Source: SAR116 cluster bacterium AG-337-N21 | Lineage (GTDB): Bacteria; Pseudomonadota; Alphaproteobacteria; Puniceispirillales; Marisalimonadaceae | Direction of reading: 5' to 3' | Length of the DNA: 48,961 nt | Assembly (NCBI GenBank): GCA_003282145.1 | Contig: QBZZ01000016.1 | Location: 1-48,961 of the forward strand | Shown here: piece by piece, positions 19,015-28,491 of the stretch | Numbering within the stretch: the stretch's first letter is position 1 | Layout: every line of letters begins with the position of its first letter | Position numbers and translations under genes: made by a program | The notes under the pieces: model-generated | What the model saw: only the letters and a program-made list of their open reading frames with translations | What the model was told of the DNA's origin: nothing | Databases searched by the model: none

Positions 19015-19024
19015 GATGGCTTTT
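19001..19024 (+). terminator. Rho-independent terminator overlapping the gpx stop
   Basis: Perfect 10-base arms AAAAGCCATC (19001-19010) and GATGGCTTTT (19015-19024) around loop ATAA, which contains the stop codon TAA at 19012-19014. The arm ends give a U-run rightward and also leftward, so it can serve both the peroxidase gene and the convergent Bax-inhibitor gene that ends at 19049. Confidence 0.85.
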
Positions 19025-19048
19025 ATAAATTTAGAAATTAATTATATT

Positions 19049-19777
19049 TTATTCCCTGTTACCTAGAAACATTAGTAGGAATTGAAACATTAATATAAAA
19101 TCTAAGTATAGTGTCAAAGCGCCTAAAACAGACTTTTTACCAGCTGCCTCATTATTATCTCCCGCCAAATACATATTCTTAATCTTTTGCGTATCATAGG
19201 CTGTTAGACCTGCAAATATTAAAACACCGATGATTGAAATCATAAAGTCTAATTGCGTAGATGCCATGAATATGTTTACTATTTGAGCAATAATAAGACC
19301 AAACACACCCATCATTAAAAAAGATCCTAGCCCTGAAAGGGATTTTTTGGTGGTATAACCGTATATAGATAAAGCAGCAAAAGCTGCAGCAGTGACAAAA
19401 AAGGCCCTTACAACTGATGCACCAGTATAAACAAGCAACAATGAAGATAAAGATAATCCCATTAGACCAGCATATATATAAAATAAATTTCTGGCTTTTC
19501 CTGATGAGATTCTATTTATTCTTGCTGAAATATAAAAAACCATACCTAAAGGGGCAAGCATTATAACCCATTTTAATGGGCTTAGAAAAAACAACTCACC
19601 AATTGGTGTTAACGCACCATTTGAAATAGCAAGAAAGTTTAATCCCAAGGCCATCAATCCAGTCAATGCTAGCGCAGTTGTCATATGATTATAAACACCA
19701 AGCATATATGATCTAAGACCCAAATCTATCTGGGTAGCTTGAGCATTGGAACTTGACATAAAACGATTACTGTTCAT
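19049..19777 (-). CDS. Bax inhibitor-1/YccA family membrane protein
   Basis: Membrane protein of 242 residues with about seven hydrophobic segments after a polar N-terminus of some 25 residues. Family features are the YMLGVYNHMTTALALTGLMALG start of the first helix (in part), TTKKSLSGLGSFLMMG in the middle and FAGLTAYDTQKIK near the end, where the conserved Asp belongs to the pH-sensing di-aspartyl site of BsYetJ-like proteins. Members act as calcium leak channels or regulate membrane proteases; the role here is not known. ATG at 19777 is the likely start. The gene stands alone between rlmN and the terminator at 19001-19024. Confidence 0.92.
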   Translation of the reverse strand: MNSNRFMSSSNAQATQIDLGLRSYMLGVYNHMTTALALTGLMALGLNFLAISNGALTPIGELFFLSPLKWVIMLAPLGMVFYISARINRISSGKARNLFYIYAGLMGLSLSSLLLVYTGASVVRAFFVTAAAFAALSIYGYTTKKSLSGLGSFLMMGVFGLIIAQIVNIFMASTQLDFMISIIGVLIFAGLTAYDTQKIKNMYLAGDNNEAAGKKSVLGALTLYLDFILMFQFLLMFLGNRE

Positions 19778-19866
19778 TTATTCATTATCCTTTTGAATTA
19801 TTTGATATTGATTATAATGTAATACTTATTAAGTCCTAAAGCAATAGCTTCACAAAAATTTAATAT

Positions 19867-20964
19867 TTAAAAAGAATGAAGAGGAACAAGCTTGTTTATT
19901 TGTGATTTTCTTATTTTCTCAGTATCAGATTTTAATTGACCACACGCCGCGTAAATATCTTGTCCTCTTGGTTTTCTTATTGGGGACGCAAAACCAGCAT
20001 CCATTAATATTTTTGCGAAATTATCTATTTTATTTTTAGAAGAGGTTTCAAAAAAAGAGCCTGGCCACGGATTAAAAGGAATTAAATTAATTTTAGATGG
20101 AATTCCCTTAATAAGTTTAATTAAGTTATTTGCATCTTCTTCAGAATCATTAATATCTTTTAGCATAACGTATTCCCAAGTAATTCTTCGAGAATTAGAT
20201 AAGTTAGGATAGTTGCGGCAAGAGTTTATCAAATCTTTTAGATTATATTTTTTATTGATAGGAACTAGTGTGTCTCTAAGTTTGTCGTTAACAGCGTGAA
20301 GTGAAATTGCTAAGTTAACTCCCAACTCAGCACCGGTCTTATCAATATTAGGTATTATACCTGACGTTGAAAGTGTTATTCTACGCCTAGATAATGAAAT
20401 ACCATCATCTGACATCATAATTTTTATTGCTTTACTTACCTCATCATAATTTAGTAATGGTTCTCCCATACCCATCATAACTACATTCGTAACTTTTCTG
20501 TGATTTTTTCCTGATGGCCAATCATTTAAATGATCCATAACAAGCATTAATTGACCAATAATTTCTCCTGAAGTAAGGTTTCTAACTAAAGCTTGTGTGC
20601 CTGTATGACAAAACGAACAATTAAGAGTACAACCTACTTGACTTGACAAGCAAACTGTTCCTCGATCTTCTTGGGGTATGTAGACTGTTTCAACTTCAGA
20701 TCCATCTTTAAGCTTTATTAACCATTTGATAGTTCCATCTTTACTTTCTTTAATTTCTGAAATTTGTGGTCTAGAAATTAAAGATAATTCATTTAAAAAA
20801 CTCCTAGTTGATTTTGAAATATTATTCATTTCCAAAAATGATTGTAGACCAAAACAATACATCCATCTCCAAATTTGAGTAGCTCTAAATCTTGGAAGGT
20901 CATTATTTAAACAAAAAGCTTTTAATTCATCAAAACTAAAATTTAGCAGATCTTGTCTTGACAT
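19867..20964 (-). CDS. rlmN: 23S rRNA (adenine-2503-C2)-methyltransferase RlmN
   Basis: Radical SAM methyltransferase that methylates C2 of A2503 in 23S rRNA and A37 of some tRNAs, tuning translation accuracy. The cluster motif is C112, C116 and C119 in [10 protein letters not shown]105 and the methyl-carrying C341 (IYAACGQ) correspond to the two additional catalytic cysteines. [16 protein letters not shown] is the typical SAM-side motif. It is full length at 365 residues. The ialB-like gene starts 27 bases upstream on the same strand and argG is divergent from it; this grouping recurs in alphaproteobacteria as far as I recall. Confidence 0.97.
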   Translation of the reverse strand: MSRQDLLNFSFDELKAFCLNNDLPRFRATQIWRWMYCFGLQSFLEMNNISKSTRSFLNELSLISRPQISEIKESKDGTIKWLIKLKDGSEVETVYIPQEDRGTVCLSSQVGCTLNCSFCHTGTQALVRNLTSGEIIGQLMLVMDHLNDWPSGKNHRKVTNVVMMGMGEPLLNYDEVSKAIKIMMSDDGISLSRRRITLSTSGIIPNIDKTGAELGVNLAISLHAVNDKLRDTLVPINKKYNLKDLINSCRNYPNLSNSRRITWEYVMLKDINDSEEDANNLIKLIKGIPSKINLIPFNPWPGSFFETSSKNKIDNFAKILMDAGFASPIRKPRGQDIYAACGQLKSDTEKIRKSQINKLVPLHSF

Positions 20965-20990
20965 GTCTTCATTCTTTCGAAATTATTTAA

Positions 20991-21518
20991 TTAAAAGCAA
21001 CTCTTATCTATTAATCTCAAAGCTTTTGTAAAACCTGATAATGAGTAAGTGTCAACAATTTTATTACCTGGTGTTGATGTCCCTGTAACAATTAATGTCT
21101 TGCCTCTTCTCATTGATTGAACTAAAAACCTGTCTATTTTAGAGCTTTCAGACCATGCCCTATCATCGACAGGAAATAGTTTTGTTTTTTTACCGTCAAC
21201 ATCAAAAATTACGTCTTTATTTTTTTTAAAATTAAACCCTGCTTTTATTGAAACCTCGTGATTACTACCACCCTTTGTGTTTGTAACAAAAACATAGGGT
21301 TTACCTCGGTTTTTTTTATTGAACTTACCCTTTGTTTCCACAGGCTCTGAGGTTATAAAGCATGTTTTATTTTTATTAATTTTTGTTGTATATGCATTCC
21401 AATTTTTTTCAGTTCCTAACAATTTAGTGTCTCCAAAAATTAAATTTGGGAAAAGGGCAGTTGAAAAAAAACATATTAAAAAAGTAAATCTTGTATAACG
21501 TATCATTAAAAATCTCAT
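20991..21518 (-). CDS. Invasion-associated locus B (IalB) family protein
   Basis: Exported protein of 175 residues with a signal peptide (hydrophobic core about 11-28, cleavage near FGD). The IalB pattern is clear: W40 early in the mature part, C53 in KTCFITSEP, NRGKPYVFVTN, NHEVSIKAGFNF, DRAWSES, and C174 as the next-to-last residue; the two cysteines probably pair. The family is widespread in free-living alphaproteobacteria and the name does not imply virulence. Molecular function is unknown, though an envelope role is likely. Start is ATG 21518 or 21506; neither has a strong ribosome site. Confidence 0.88.
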   Translation of the reverse strand: MRFLMIRYTRFTFLICFFSTALFPNLIFGDTKLLGTEKNWNAYTTKINKNKTCFITSEPVETKGKFNKKNRGKPYVFVTNTKGGSNHEVSIKAGFNFKKNKDVIFDVDGKKTKLFPVDDRAWSESSKIDRFLVQSMRRGKTLIVTGTSTPGNKIVDTYSLSGFTKALRLIDKSCF

Positions 21519-21648
21519 TCAATTTTATTACTTCTAATGCAATTTCTTAACCAATACTTTATAAATTAGTCAAAATGAGAAAAAATAATAAATTCTAAAA
21601 AAATAAAAGAAACAATAATTAAAAATAACAATATTTGGCAACACTGAC

Positions 21649-21669
21649 AACCTTTAAATGTAGAAGGTT
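21649..21669. repeat. Inverted repeat in the argG upstream region
   Basis: AACCTT (21649-21654) and AAGGTT (21664-21669) with a 9-base spacer, inside the 277-base gap 21519-21795, the longest in the window. It has more G+C than its surroundings and lies 127 bases before argG. It may be an operator or a leader hairpin. The rest of the gap is AT-rich; I see no gene, tRNA or recognisable riboswitch in it. Confidence 0.3.
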
Positions 21670-21795
21670 AAATCGGATAATTATTTTTACAAACAACTGT
21701 ATTTAACGTAATTATATATGATTAATTTTATACTTGATATTGATTTGTTATTTAAAAATTTTGTAAATTACAATTCTTGAACTTAAGGAAGAAAA

Positions 21796-23022
21796 ATGCT
21801 TAAAGGAAAATCTAAAATAAAAAAGATAGTTTTAGCTTACTCTGGAGGCTTAGATACATCAGTTATTTTAAAATGGCTACAAGATAATTATCAATGTGAT
21901 GTTGTAACTTTTACTGCAGATATTGGCCAAGGTGAAGAGGTTCAGCCTGCGAGAGATAAAGCAAAATTATTAGGTGTCAAAGAGATTTTTATTGATGATT
22001 TAAAAGAAGAATTTGTAAAAGATTTCGTTTTTCCTATGTTTAGAGCAAATGCCTTGTATGAAGGGGTGTATTTACTTGGCACCTCTATTGCAAGACCTCT
22101 AATTGCCAAAAGACAGATTGAAATTGCAGAATTAACAGGCTCTGATGCTGTTTCGCACGGCGCAACTGGAAAAGGTAATGATCAAGTAAGATTTGAAATT
22201 GGTTACTACAGTTTGCGACCAGATATAAAGGTTATTTCACCATGGCGTGAATGGAACCTTTCAAGCAGAACTAATTTAATAAATTATGCAGAAAAAAATC
22301 AAATACAAGTCCCTAAAGACAAAAGAGGAGAAGCGCCATTTAGTGTTGACGCAAATTTATTACATATTTCAGCAGAAGGAAAAATTTTAGAAGATCCGTG
22401 GGTAGAACCAGAAGAATTTATATTTTCTAGAACTGTGTCCCCATTGGAAGCTCCAGACAAACCAACAGAAATAATATTAGAATTCTTGAATGGTGATCCA
22501 GTCGAATTAAATGGTAAAAGCTTATCACCAGCTAAATTGCTTCATCAATTAAATATTTTGGGTGGAAGAAATGGAGTTGGAAGAATTGATTTAGTTGAAA
22601 ACAGATTTGTAGGAATGAAATCTAGGGGTATATATGAAACTCCTGGTGGCACTATTCTGTTTCATATGAGAAGAGCTATAGAATCAATTACCCTAGATAG
22701 AGGTGCCGCACATTTAAAGGATGAATTAATGCCTAAATATGCAGAGTTGATTTATAATGGATTTTGGTTTTCTCCCGAACGAGAAATGTTACAAGCCTCA
22801 ATAGACATTAGTCAAAAAAATGTTTCAGGAACAGTAAGAGCTAAATTATATAAAGGGAACGTCATAATAACAGGAAGAAAATCACCTTATTCTTTATACA
22901 GTGAAAGCTTAGTAACTTTTGAAGAAGGTACAGCAGATTATAACCATTCAGATGCTGAAGGATTTATAAAATTAAACGCACTCAGATTGAGAGTTAAAAA
23001 AATAATCGAAAGCACCCATTAA
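21796..23022 (+). CDS. argG: Argininosuccinate synthase
   Basis: Joins citrulline and aspartate with ATP to give argininosuccinate, the next-to-last step of arginine synthesis. The ATP-pyrophosphatase P-loop is AYSGGLDTS (14-22); [13 protein letters not shown] and [10 protein letters not shown]-like segments follow. At 408 residues it is full length. An AAGGAAG ribosome site sits 7 bases before the ATG. argF and argD are in a separate cluster at 37-39 kb; argH is not in the window. It ends 6 bases before the convergent small exported-protein gene. Confidence 0.97.
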   Translation: MLKGKSKIKKIVLAYSGGLDTSVILKWLQDNYQCDVVTFTADIGQGEEVQPARDKAKLLGVKEIFIDDLKEEFVKDFVFPMFRANALYEGVYLLGTSIARPLIAKRQIEIAELTGSDAVSHGATGKGNDQVRFEIGYYSLRPDIKVISPWREWNLSSRTNLINYAEKNQIQVPKDKRGEAPFSVDANLLHISAEGKILEDPWVEPEEFIFSRTVSPLEAPDKPTEIILEFLNGDPVELNGKSLSPAKLLHQLNILGGRNGVGRIDLVENRFVGMKSRGIYETPGGTILFHMRRAIESITLDRGAAHLKDELMPKYAELIYNGFWFSPEREMLQASIDISQKNVSGTVRAKLYKGNVIITGRKSPYSLYSESLVTFEEGTADYNHSDAEGFIKLNALRLRVKKIIESTH

Positions 23023-23028
23023 GTCAGG

Positions 23029-23256
23029 CTATTTAATACAAACTGGTCCAACTGAACCATCTTCAGAAACCTGTTTTAAAACAATTTTTCCGTTTTGAGC
23101 CAATGCGTAAGAATTTTTTAATTTACCAGATGAACAGTCTACAGGTTTAACAAAACTATATTTTATGGGACCAGATTTAGATGCTTCATTTAAAAATTCT
23201 TTTACATGTGGCTCCTGAAGAGCTAATATTGAATAAATAGTAACAAAAAATATCAT
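23029..23256 (-). CDS. Small exported two-cysteine protein
   Basis: A 75-residue protein. Residues 1-13 form a short hydrophobic stretch that may be a signal peptide or anchor. The rest is polar with C41 and C73, a pair that could form a disulfide in the periplasm. I do not recognise a family. Translation is well supported: an AAAGGAG ribosome site lies just upstream of the ATG at 23256. It sits between argG and the divergent quinone oxidoreductase gene. Confidence 0.65.
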   Translation of the reverse strand: MIFFVTIYSILALQEPHVKEFLNEASKSGPIKYSFVKPVDCSSGKLKNSYALAQNGKIVLKQVSEDGSVGPVCIK

Positions 23257-23355
23257 AATTTTCTCCTTTAATTATATATATTTCATTATTAAGTGGCTAT
23301 AATTTGACAAATTTAGACTGAATTTGGGCAATTTGATTTATTTAAGGAATATAAT

Positions 23356-24372
23356 ATGGATAAAAAAATATTTGAAATACCAGAAAAAATGCACGCAATA
23401 GAGATCAAAGCATTTGGTCCCCCTGAAAATTTAAATCATTGTTTTCGACCAGTTCCAAAGCTTTTAAATAACCAAGTTTTAATTAAGGTATTATTTGCAG
23501 GGGTTAATAGGCCAGATTTATTGCAAAGACAAGGTAATTACAAGGTTCCAGATGGCGCGTCAGATTTACCTGGTCTAGAAGTTTCAGGTATTATAGTTGA
23601 TATAAAAGGTTCAAATTTAACATTTAATATCGGTGATAAGATTTGTGCACTTTGTCATGGAGGCGGATATGCAGAATACGTGTCAGTGGATATAGGTCAT
23701 TGTATGCCTGTACCGAGAAATTACTCAATGCTTGAAGCTGCATGCATACCTGAAACATTCATTACTGTTTGGAGTAATTTATTTATCCGTGGAAAATTAT
23801 CAAAAAATGAAAAAGTCCTAATTCATGGTGGAGCAAGTGGTATTGGCACCACAGCAATCCAATTGGCAAAGGAATTTGGCACTACCGTTTATGCAACAGC
23901 AGGAAGTAATAAGAAATGTTCAGCAGTAGAAAAAATAGGAGCAAGTAAGTGTATCAACTACAGAAATAGCAAATTTGAAGATGAAATAAATGAACTTACA
24001 AATAATAAAGGTGTCGATGTTATTTTAGACATGGTTGCTGGCAATTATATACCAAGGAATTTAAAATGTTTGAACTTTGATGGTAGATTATTAATTATTG
24101 CAGTTCAAGGTGGCATTAAAGACGAAGTGAATTTTGCAAATATTATGGTCAAGAGACAAACAATTACTGGATCAACCTTAAGACCACAGTCATCAAACAA
24201 GAAATCTGAGTATGTTAAAAGTCTTGTTAAAAATGCTTGGAAATATCTTGAATCAGGTAAGATAAAACCCATTATTGAAAAAGAATTCGACTTAATGGAC
24301 GCAGTTGAAGCACATAAAGCTCTTGAAAAAGGAGATCATGTTGGAAAATTTATTATGAGAGTCTCAAAATAA
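23356..24372 (+). CDS. NAD(P)H quinone oxidoreductase, PIG3/zeta-crystallin type
   Basis: Zinc-free medium-chain dehydrogenase/reductase of 338 residues. The catalytic domain shows NRPDLLQRQGNY (about 50-61) and LPGLEVSG, the signature of the PIG3 branch. The NADP-binding Rossmann motif is HGGASGIGTTAIQLAK. GRLLIIAVQGG and the late KRQTITGSTLRP segment are also typical. Likely reaction: NADPH-dependent reduction of quinones or enones. An AAGGAA ribosome site supports ATG 23356; MHAIEIKAF at residue 12 is the usual family N-terminus, so the first 11 residues are an extension. The stop abuts the prpE stop with no gap. Confidence 0.92.
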   Translation: MDKKIFEIPEKMHAIEIKAFGPPENLNHCFRPVPKLLNNQVLIKVLFAGVNRPDLLQRQGNYKVPDGASDLPGLEVSGIIVDIKGSNLTFNIGDKICALCHGGGYAEYVSVDIGHCMPVPRNYSMLEAACIPETFITVWSNLFIRGKLSKNEKVLIHGGASGIGTTAIQLAKEFGTTVYATAGSNKKCSAVEKIGASKCINYRNSKFEDEINELTNNKGVDVILDMVAGNYIPRNLKCLNFDGRLLIIAVQGGIKDEVNFANIMVKRQTITGSTLRPQSSNKKSEYVKSLVKNAWKYLESGKIKPIIEKEFDLMDAVEAHKALEKGDHVGKFIMRVSK

Positions 24373-26259
24373 TTAATAACCAAGCGATTTTAAAGCTTCT
24401 TTAATTTCTTCAAAAACTAAAGGATTGTCGACGGTTGCAGGCATTTCCCAATCAACTTTATCTGCTATTTTTCTAATTGTAGCTCTTAAAATTTTTCCTG
24501 ATCTGGTTTTAGGAAGAGAAGATACGACTGCAACTGATTTAAAAGCCGCTACTGGCCCTATTTCATTACGAACTAAGCCAACAACTTCTTTACATACAAC
24601 TTCATGAGTTCTATTACATCCATTGTTAAGGGAAATTAGTCCAATTGGAACTTGTCCTTTAATATTATCATAAACTCCAACAACAGCACATTCTGCGACA
24701 TCAATATGATTAGATAAAACTTCTTCCATAGCACCAGTTGAAAGTCTATGCCCCGCAACATTTATAACATCATCAGTTCTAGACATAATGTACAAATAAT
24801 CATCTTCATCTTGATAACCAGCGTCACCTGTTTCGTAGTAATTTTTAAATGAAGATAAGTACGATTCTATATATCTATCATCTGCACTCCATAACGTAGG
24901 TAGTGAGCCAGGTGGCAGAGGAAGCTTTATAGAAATTGCTCCCAACGTACCTCGTGGCACCTCAATCCCTTCTTCAGACAAAACTTGTACATCATATCCT
25001 GGCATTGCTAAAGTTGGTGAACCTGTTTTTATAGGAAGAGCTTCTATCCCAAGTGGATTAGCTGCTACGGGCCAACCTGTTTCTGTCTGCCACCAGTGAT
25101 CAATAATAGGAACTTTTAGTTTATCTTCTAACCATAAAACTGTATCAGGATCTGCTCTTTCACCAGCAAGAAATAGAGATTGCAAGCTTGATATGTCAAA
25201 GTTTTTTATAAAATCACCTTTTGGATCATCTCTCTTAACAGCCCTCAGAGCAGTTGGCGCCGTAAATAAAACTTTAACATTGTACTCAGAGATAATTCTC
25301 CAAAAAGTTCCAGCATTAGGCGTTCCAATCGGTTTACCCTCAAATAAAATTGTAGTACAACCATGAAATAACGGGGCATATACTATATAAGAATGCCCTA
25401 CAACCCAGCCAATGTCGGATGCCGCCCAATATACGTCTCCTGGTTGTACGTCATATATATTATTCATAGACCATTCTAGGGATACTGCATGTCCTCCATT
25501 ATCTCTGACTACTCCTTTAGGCTTTCCAGTAGTTCCTGAAGTATATAAAATATATAAAGGATCATTTGCATTAACTTCAATCGGCTTAGCCAAGAAAGCA
25601 TCTTTAATTAACTCATTCCAATCTAAATCTTGGCTTAGTTTGAGTTGAGCTTTAAGTGAGTCTCTTTGAAAAATTATACATTTTTTTACTTGATGCTTTG
25701 CAATCTCTATTGCTTTATCAAGTAACGGTTTATATTCAATGATCCTATTAGGCTCGTGACCACAAGATGCAGAAACTATTACCTTAGGTTTACAATCATC
25801 AATTCTTACAGCTAATTCATTTGAGGCAAATCCTCCAAAAACTACAGAATGAACTGCTCCAATTCGAGCACAAGCCAACATTGCCACCAAAGCTTCGGGT
25901 ATCATAGGCATATAAATAATTACCCGGTCCCCTTTAATGACCCCTAATTTTGATAGTGCTCCAGCAAATTGGGAAACTTGATATTGTAATTGTGAATAAG
26001 TTATTCTCTTTTTAGTATTGGTTACAGGACTATCATAAATAATAGCATCTTGTTCTCCTCTACCTGATAAAACATGCCTATCTATCGCGTTGTAACATGT
26101 ATTTAAGGTTCCATCAGGAAACCATTTAAAAAAAGGACTATTCGAATCATCTAAAATTTTTTTAGGTTTTTTCACCCATGCAATAGCTTTAGCCTGTTTA
26201 CCCCAAAATTTGAGGTGATCATTTTTCCAACTTTTGTAAATATCTCTATAATACCCCAA
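24373..26259 (-). CDS. prpE: Propionate--CoA ligase PrpE
   Basis: AMP-forming acyl-CoA synthetase that activates propionate. It matches PrpE rather than Acs: SASCGHEPNRIIEYKPLLDK is a PrpE feature, as is GVVRDNGGHAVSLEW after the P-loop-like YTSGTTGKPKG. The C-terminal catalytic lysine is in KTRSGKILR. I prefer TTG 26259 as start: GGAG lies 6 bases before it and the protein then opens MGYYRDIYKSW, like other PrpE. The in-frame GTG at 26271 has no ribosome site of its own and overlaps this one. It is the last gene of pccB-pccA-mcm-prpE, so propionate entering the cell is fed straight into the methylmalonyl-CoA route. Confidence 0.93.
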   Translation of the reverse strand: MGYYRDIYKSWKNDHLKFWGKQAKAIAWVKKPKKILDDSNSPFFKWFPDGTLNTCYNAIDRHVLSGRGEQDAIIYDSPVTNTKKRITYSQLQYQVSQFAGALSKLGVIKGDRVIIYMPMIPEALVAMLACARIGAVHSVVFGGFASNELAVRIDDCKPKVIVSASCGHEPNRIIEYKPLLDKAIEIAKHQVKKCIIFQRDSLKAQLKLSQDLDWNELIKDAFLAKPIEVNANDPLYILYTSGTTGKPKGVVRDNGGHAVSLEWSMNNIYDVQPGDVYWAASDIGWVVGHSYIVYAPLFHGCTTILFEGKPIGTPNAGTFWRIISEYNVKVLFTAPTALRAVKRDDPKGDFIKNFDISSLQSLFLAGERADPDTVLWLEDKLKVPIIDHWWQTETGWPVAANPLGIEALPIKTGSPTLAMPGYDVQVLSEEGIEVPRGTLGAISIKLPLPPGSLPTLWSADDRYIESYLSSFKNYYETGDAGYQDEDDYLYIMSRTDDVINVAGHRLSTGAMEEVLSNHIDVAECAVVGVYDNIKGQVPIGLISLNNGCNRTHEVVCKEVVGLVRNEIGPVAAFKSVAVVSSLPKTRSGKILRATIRKIADKVDWEMPATVDNPLVFEEIKEALKSLGY

Positions 26260-26285
26260 TGATTTCTCCACATATAACTATTTAT

Positions 26286-28463
26286 CTAATTATTCATTCT
26301 AGCATTTCTATAATTATGCATTCTCATTAGCTTTTCAGACGCCTTGTTAATTGTTGTTGATGCTGCGTGGGGTATTGAGGTTCCAGGACCAAAAATGGCG
26401 GCAACGCCTGCATCATATAAAAATTGATAATCTTGTGCAGGAATAACTCCACCACAAATGACAAGAATGTCGTCTGCCTGTTTTCTTTTAAGTTCTTCTA
26501 TTAGTTCCGGTATCAAAGTTTTGTGGCCTGCAGCTAATGAAGAAATACCTATCACATGAACCCCAGAATTGATTGCAAGCTCAACTGCCTCTTTTGGTGT
26601 CTGAAACAAAGTACCTATTTCAACAGTAAAACCAATATCAGTGAATGCAGACGCAATTACCTTAGCTCCTCTATCATGTCCGTCTTGGCCTAGTTTAGCC
26701 ATGAAAATTTTAGGGTTCTCGCCTGCTATACTTTTAAAGTTTAATAAAGCATTATCAACCTCTTTGAAATCTTCTTTATTAATGTACGCATTTTTGTAAA
26801 CATTTTTTATTACATCTTGTTTAACACCATAACGACCATAAACATCTTCTAGTGCCTGAGAAACTTCACCAACTGTTGCTCTTGCTCTGATCGCAACAAT
26901 AGTTAAATCTAAAAGGTTACCTGTATTTTCTTTTGCTGCCTTTTTTAAATTTTCCAAAGCGACTTTTACACTATTAGGATTTCTTAACTTTTTTATAGCA
27001 ATAATTTTATTTATTTGTTCTTCACGAACTGCATTATTATCGATATCTAAAATTTCAATAGGGTCTTGTTGATCAGATTTAAATTTATTTACTCCAACAA
27101 TTACCTGTTCACCTGAGTCAATTTTTGCCTGACGTTTAGTAGCAGATATTTCTATTTCAGACTTCGGGAAACCCTCCATTACAGCTACAGTCATACCCCC
27201 CATGCCCTCAATTTTTTCAATAAGTGCATTTGCCTTATCTATTAACTCCTTTGTCATATTTTCAACAAAATAACTACCAGCAAGCGGATCAACAGTGTTT
27301 GTAATACCACTTTCATGTTGAAGAATTAATTGTGTGTTTCTTGCTATTTTTGCTGAAAATTCCGTTGGTAATCCTATAGCCTCATCAAATGAGTTTGTAT
27401 GTAATGATTGTGTACCACCTAGAGTAGCAGCCAATGCCTCAATAGTAGTTCTTATAATATTGTTGTATGGATCTTGCTCCTGCAAACTTGCACCAGAAGT
27501 TTGACAATGAGTTCTAAGCATTTGAGATTTTGGGTTTTGACAATTAAATAACTTTTTTGTCCATTCGGACCATAAATACCTGGCCGCTCTTAATTTAGCA
27601 GCTTCCATAAAGAAATTCATTCCAATTGCAAAGAAAAAAGATAGCCTAGGTGCAAAATCGTCAACTAACAAGCCTTTTTTTGAAGCAGCTCTAATGTATT
27701 CCAAGCCGTCTGCTATGGTAAAAGCTAACTCTTGGACTAAAGTAGCGCCTGCTTCTTGCATGTGATAACCAGAAATAGATATAGAATTAAATTTTGGCAT
27801 TTGCTTTGAGGTAAAATGAATTATATCTGAAACAATTCTCATAGAGGGCTCTGGTGGATAGATATAAGTGTTCCTAACCATAAATTCTTTCAAAATATCA
27901 TTCTGAATAGTTCCACTTAATTTTTCAAGACTAACCCCCTGCTCTTCGGCGGCAACTATATACCCCGCTAATACAGGAAGAACTGCTCCATTCATAGTCA
28001 TAGAGACAGACATTTTATCAAGAGGAATACCATCAAAAAGAATTTTCATATCCTCAACACTATCGATTGCGACTCCAGCTTTACCAACATCGCCATATAC
28101 TCTTTCATGATCTGAATCATAACCTCTATGTGTTGCTAGATCGAAAGCTACAGAAAGACCTTTTTGACCCGAAGCTAAGTTTTTTTTATAAAATTCGTTT
28201 GATTCAGAAGCAGTGGAAAAACCTGCATATTGCCTTATTGTCCACGGTCTTCCTGTATACATTGTTGCTTTTGGGCCCCTGACATAAGGAGCTTCACCTG
28301 GATTAGAACCAAGATGTTTAATCTCTTTATTATCCAATTCAGTATAAAGAGGTTTAATATTAATACCTTCTGGGGTTTCAACTATTATTGCCTTAATATC
28401 TTGTTTTTTTAGCTCGTTGAGAGCTTTTTCTTTCCAACTTTCTAAGCTATTATTTTTTGTCAT
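26286..28463 (-). CDS. mcm: Methylmalonyl-CoA mutase
   Basis: Adenosylcobalamin-dependent enzyme that interconverts methylmalonyl-CoA and succinyl-CoA. A single 725-residue chain holds the TIM-barrel substrate domain ([20 protein letters not shown] near the start, LQEQDPYNN in the middle) and a C-terminal B12 domain with D594-G-H596-D-R-G599, where H596 is the expected cobalt ligand. [12 protein letters not shown] and FGPGTSIP close the domain. It lies 28 bases after pccA. The MeaB/ArgK GTPase that protects this mutase is not in the operon or elsewhere in the window. Confidence 0.97.
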   Translation of the reverse strand: MTKNNSLESWKEKALNELKKQDIKAIIVETPEGINIKPLYTELDNKEIKHLGSNPGEAPYVRGPKATMYTGRPWTIRQYAGFSTASESNEFYKKNLASGQKGLSVAFDLATHRGYDSDHERVYGDVGKAGVAIDSVEDMKILFDGIPLDKMSVSMTMNGAVLPVLAGYIVAAEEQGVSLEKLSGTIQNDILKEFMVRNTYIYPPEPSMRIVSDIIHFTSKQMPKFNSISISGYHMQEAGATLVQELAFTIADGLEYIRAASKKGLLVDDFAPRLSFFFAIGMNFFMEAAKLRAARYLWSEWTKKLFNCQNPKSQMLRTHCQTSGASLQEQDPYNNIIRTTIEALAATLGGTQSLHTNSFDEAIGLPTEFSAKIARNTQLILQHESGITNTVDPLAGSYFVENMTKELIDKANALIEKIEGMGGMTVAVMEGFPKSEIEISATKRQAKIDSGEQVIVGVNKFKSDQQDPIEILDIDNNAVREEQINKIIAIKKLRNPNSVKVALENLKKAAKENTGNLLDLTIVAIRARATVGEVSQALEDVYGRYGVKQDVIKNVYKNAYINKEDFKEVDNALLNFKSIAGENPKIFMAKLGQDGHDRGAKVIASAFTDIGFTVEIGTLFQTPKEAVELAINSGVHVIGISSLAAGHKTLIPELIEELKRKQADDILVICGGVIPAQDYQFLYDAGVAAIFGPGTSIPHAASTTINKASEKLMRMHNYRNARMNN

Positions 28464-28491
28464 ATATTTTTTCTCGTAAAGCCTAAATTCT

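Noticed and set aside
20991-21518. IalB-like protein as a sign of a pathogen
   Set aside because: The family is common in free-living alphaproteobacteria; nothing else in the window suggests host invasion.
21519-21795. Possible sRNA or riboswitch above argG
   Set aside because: Apart from one short dyad there is no conserved riboswitch core, no strong promoter and no terminator.
28067-28412. Rightward open frames inside mcm, pccA, typA, acs and the RND pump gene
   Set aside because: They lie wholly inside long, strongly conserved genes on the other frame or strand and show no family features.
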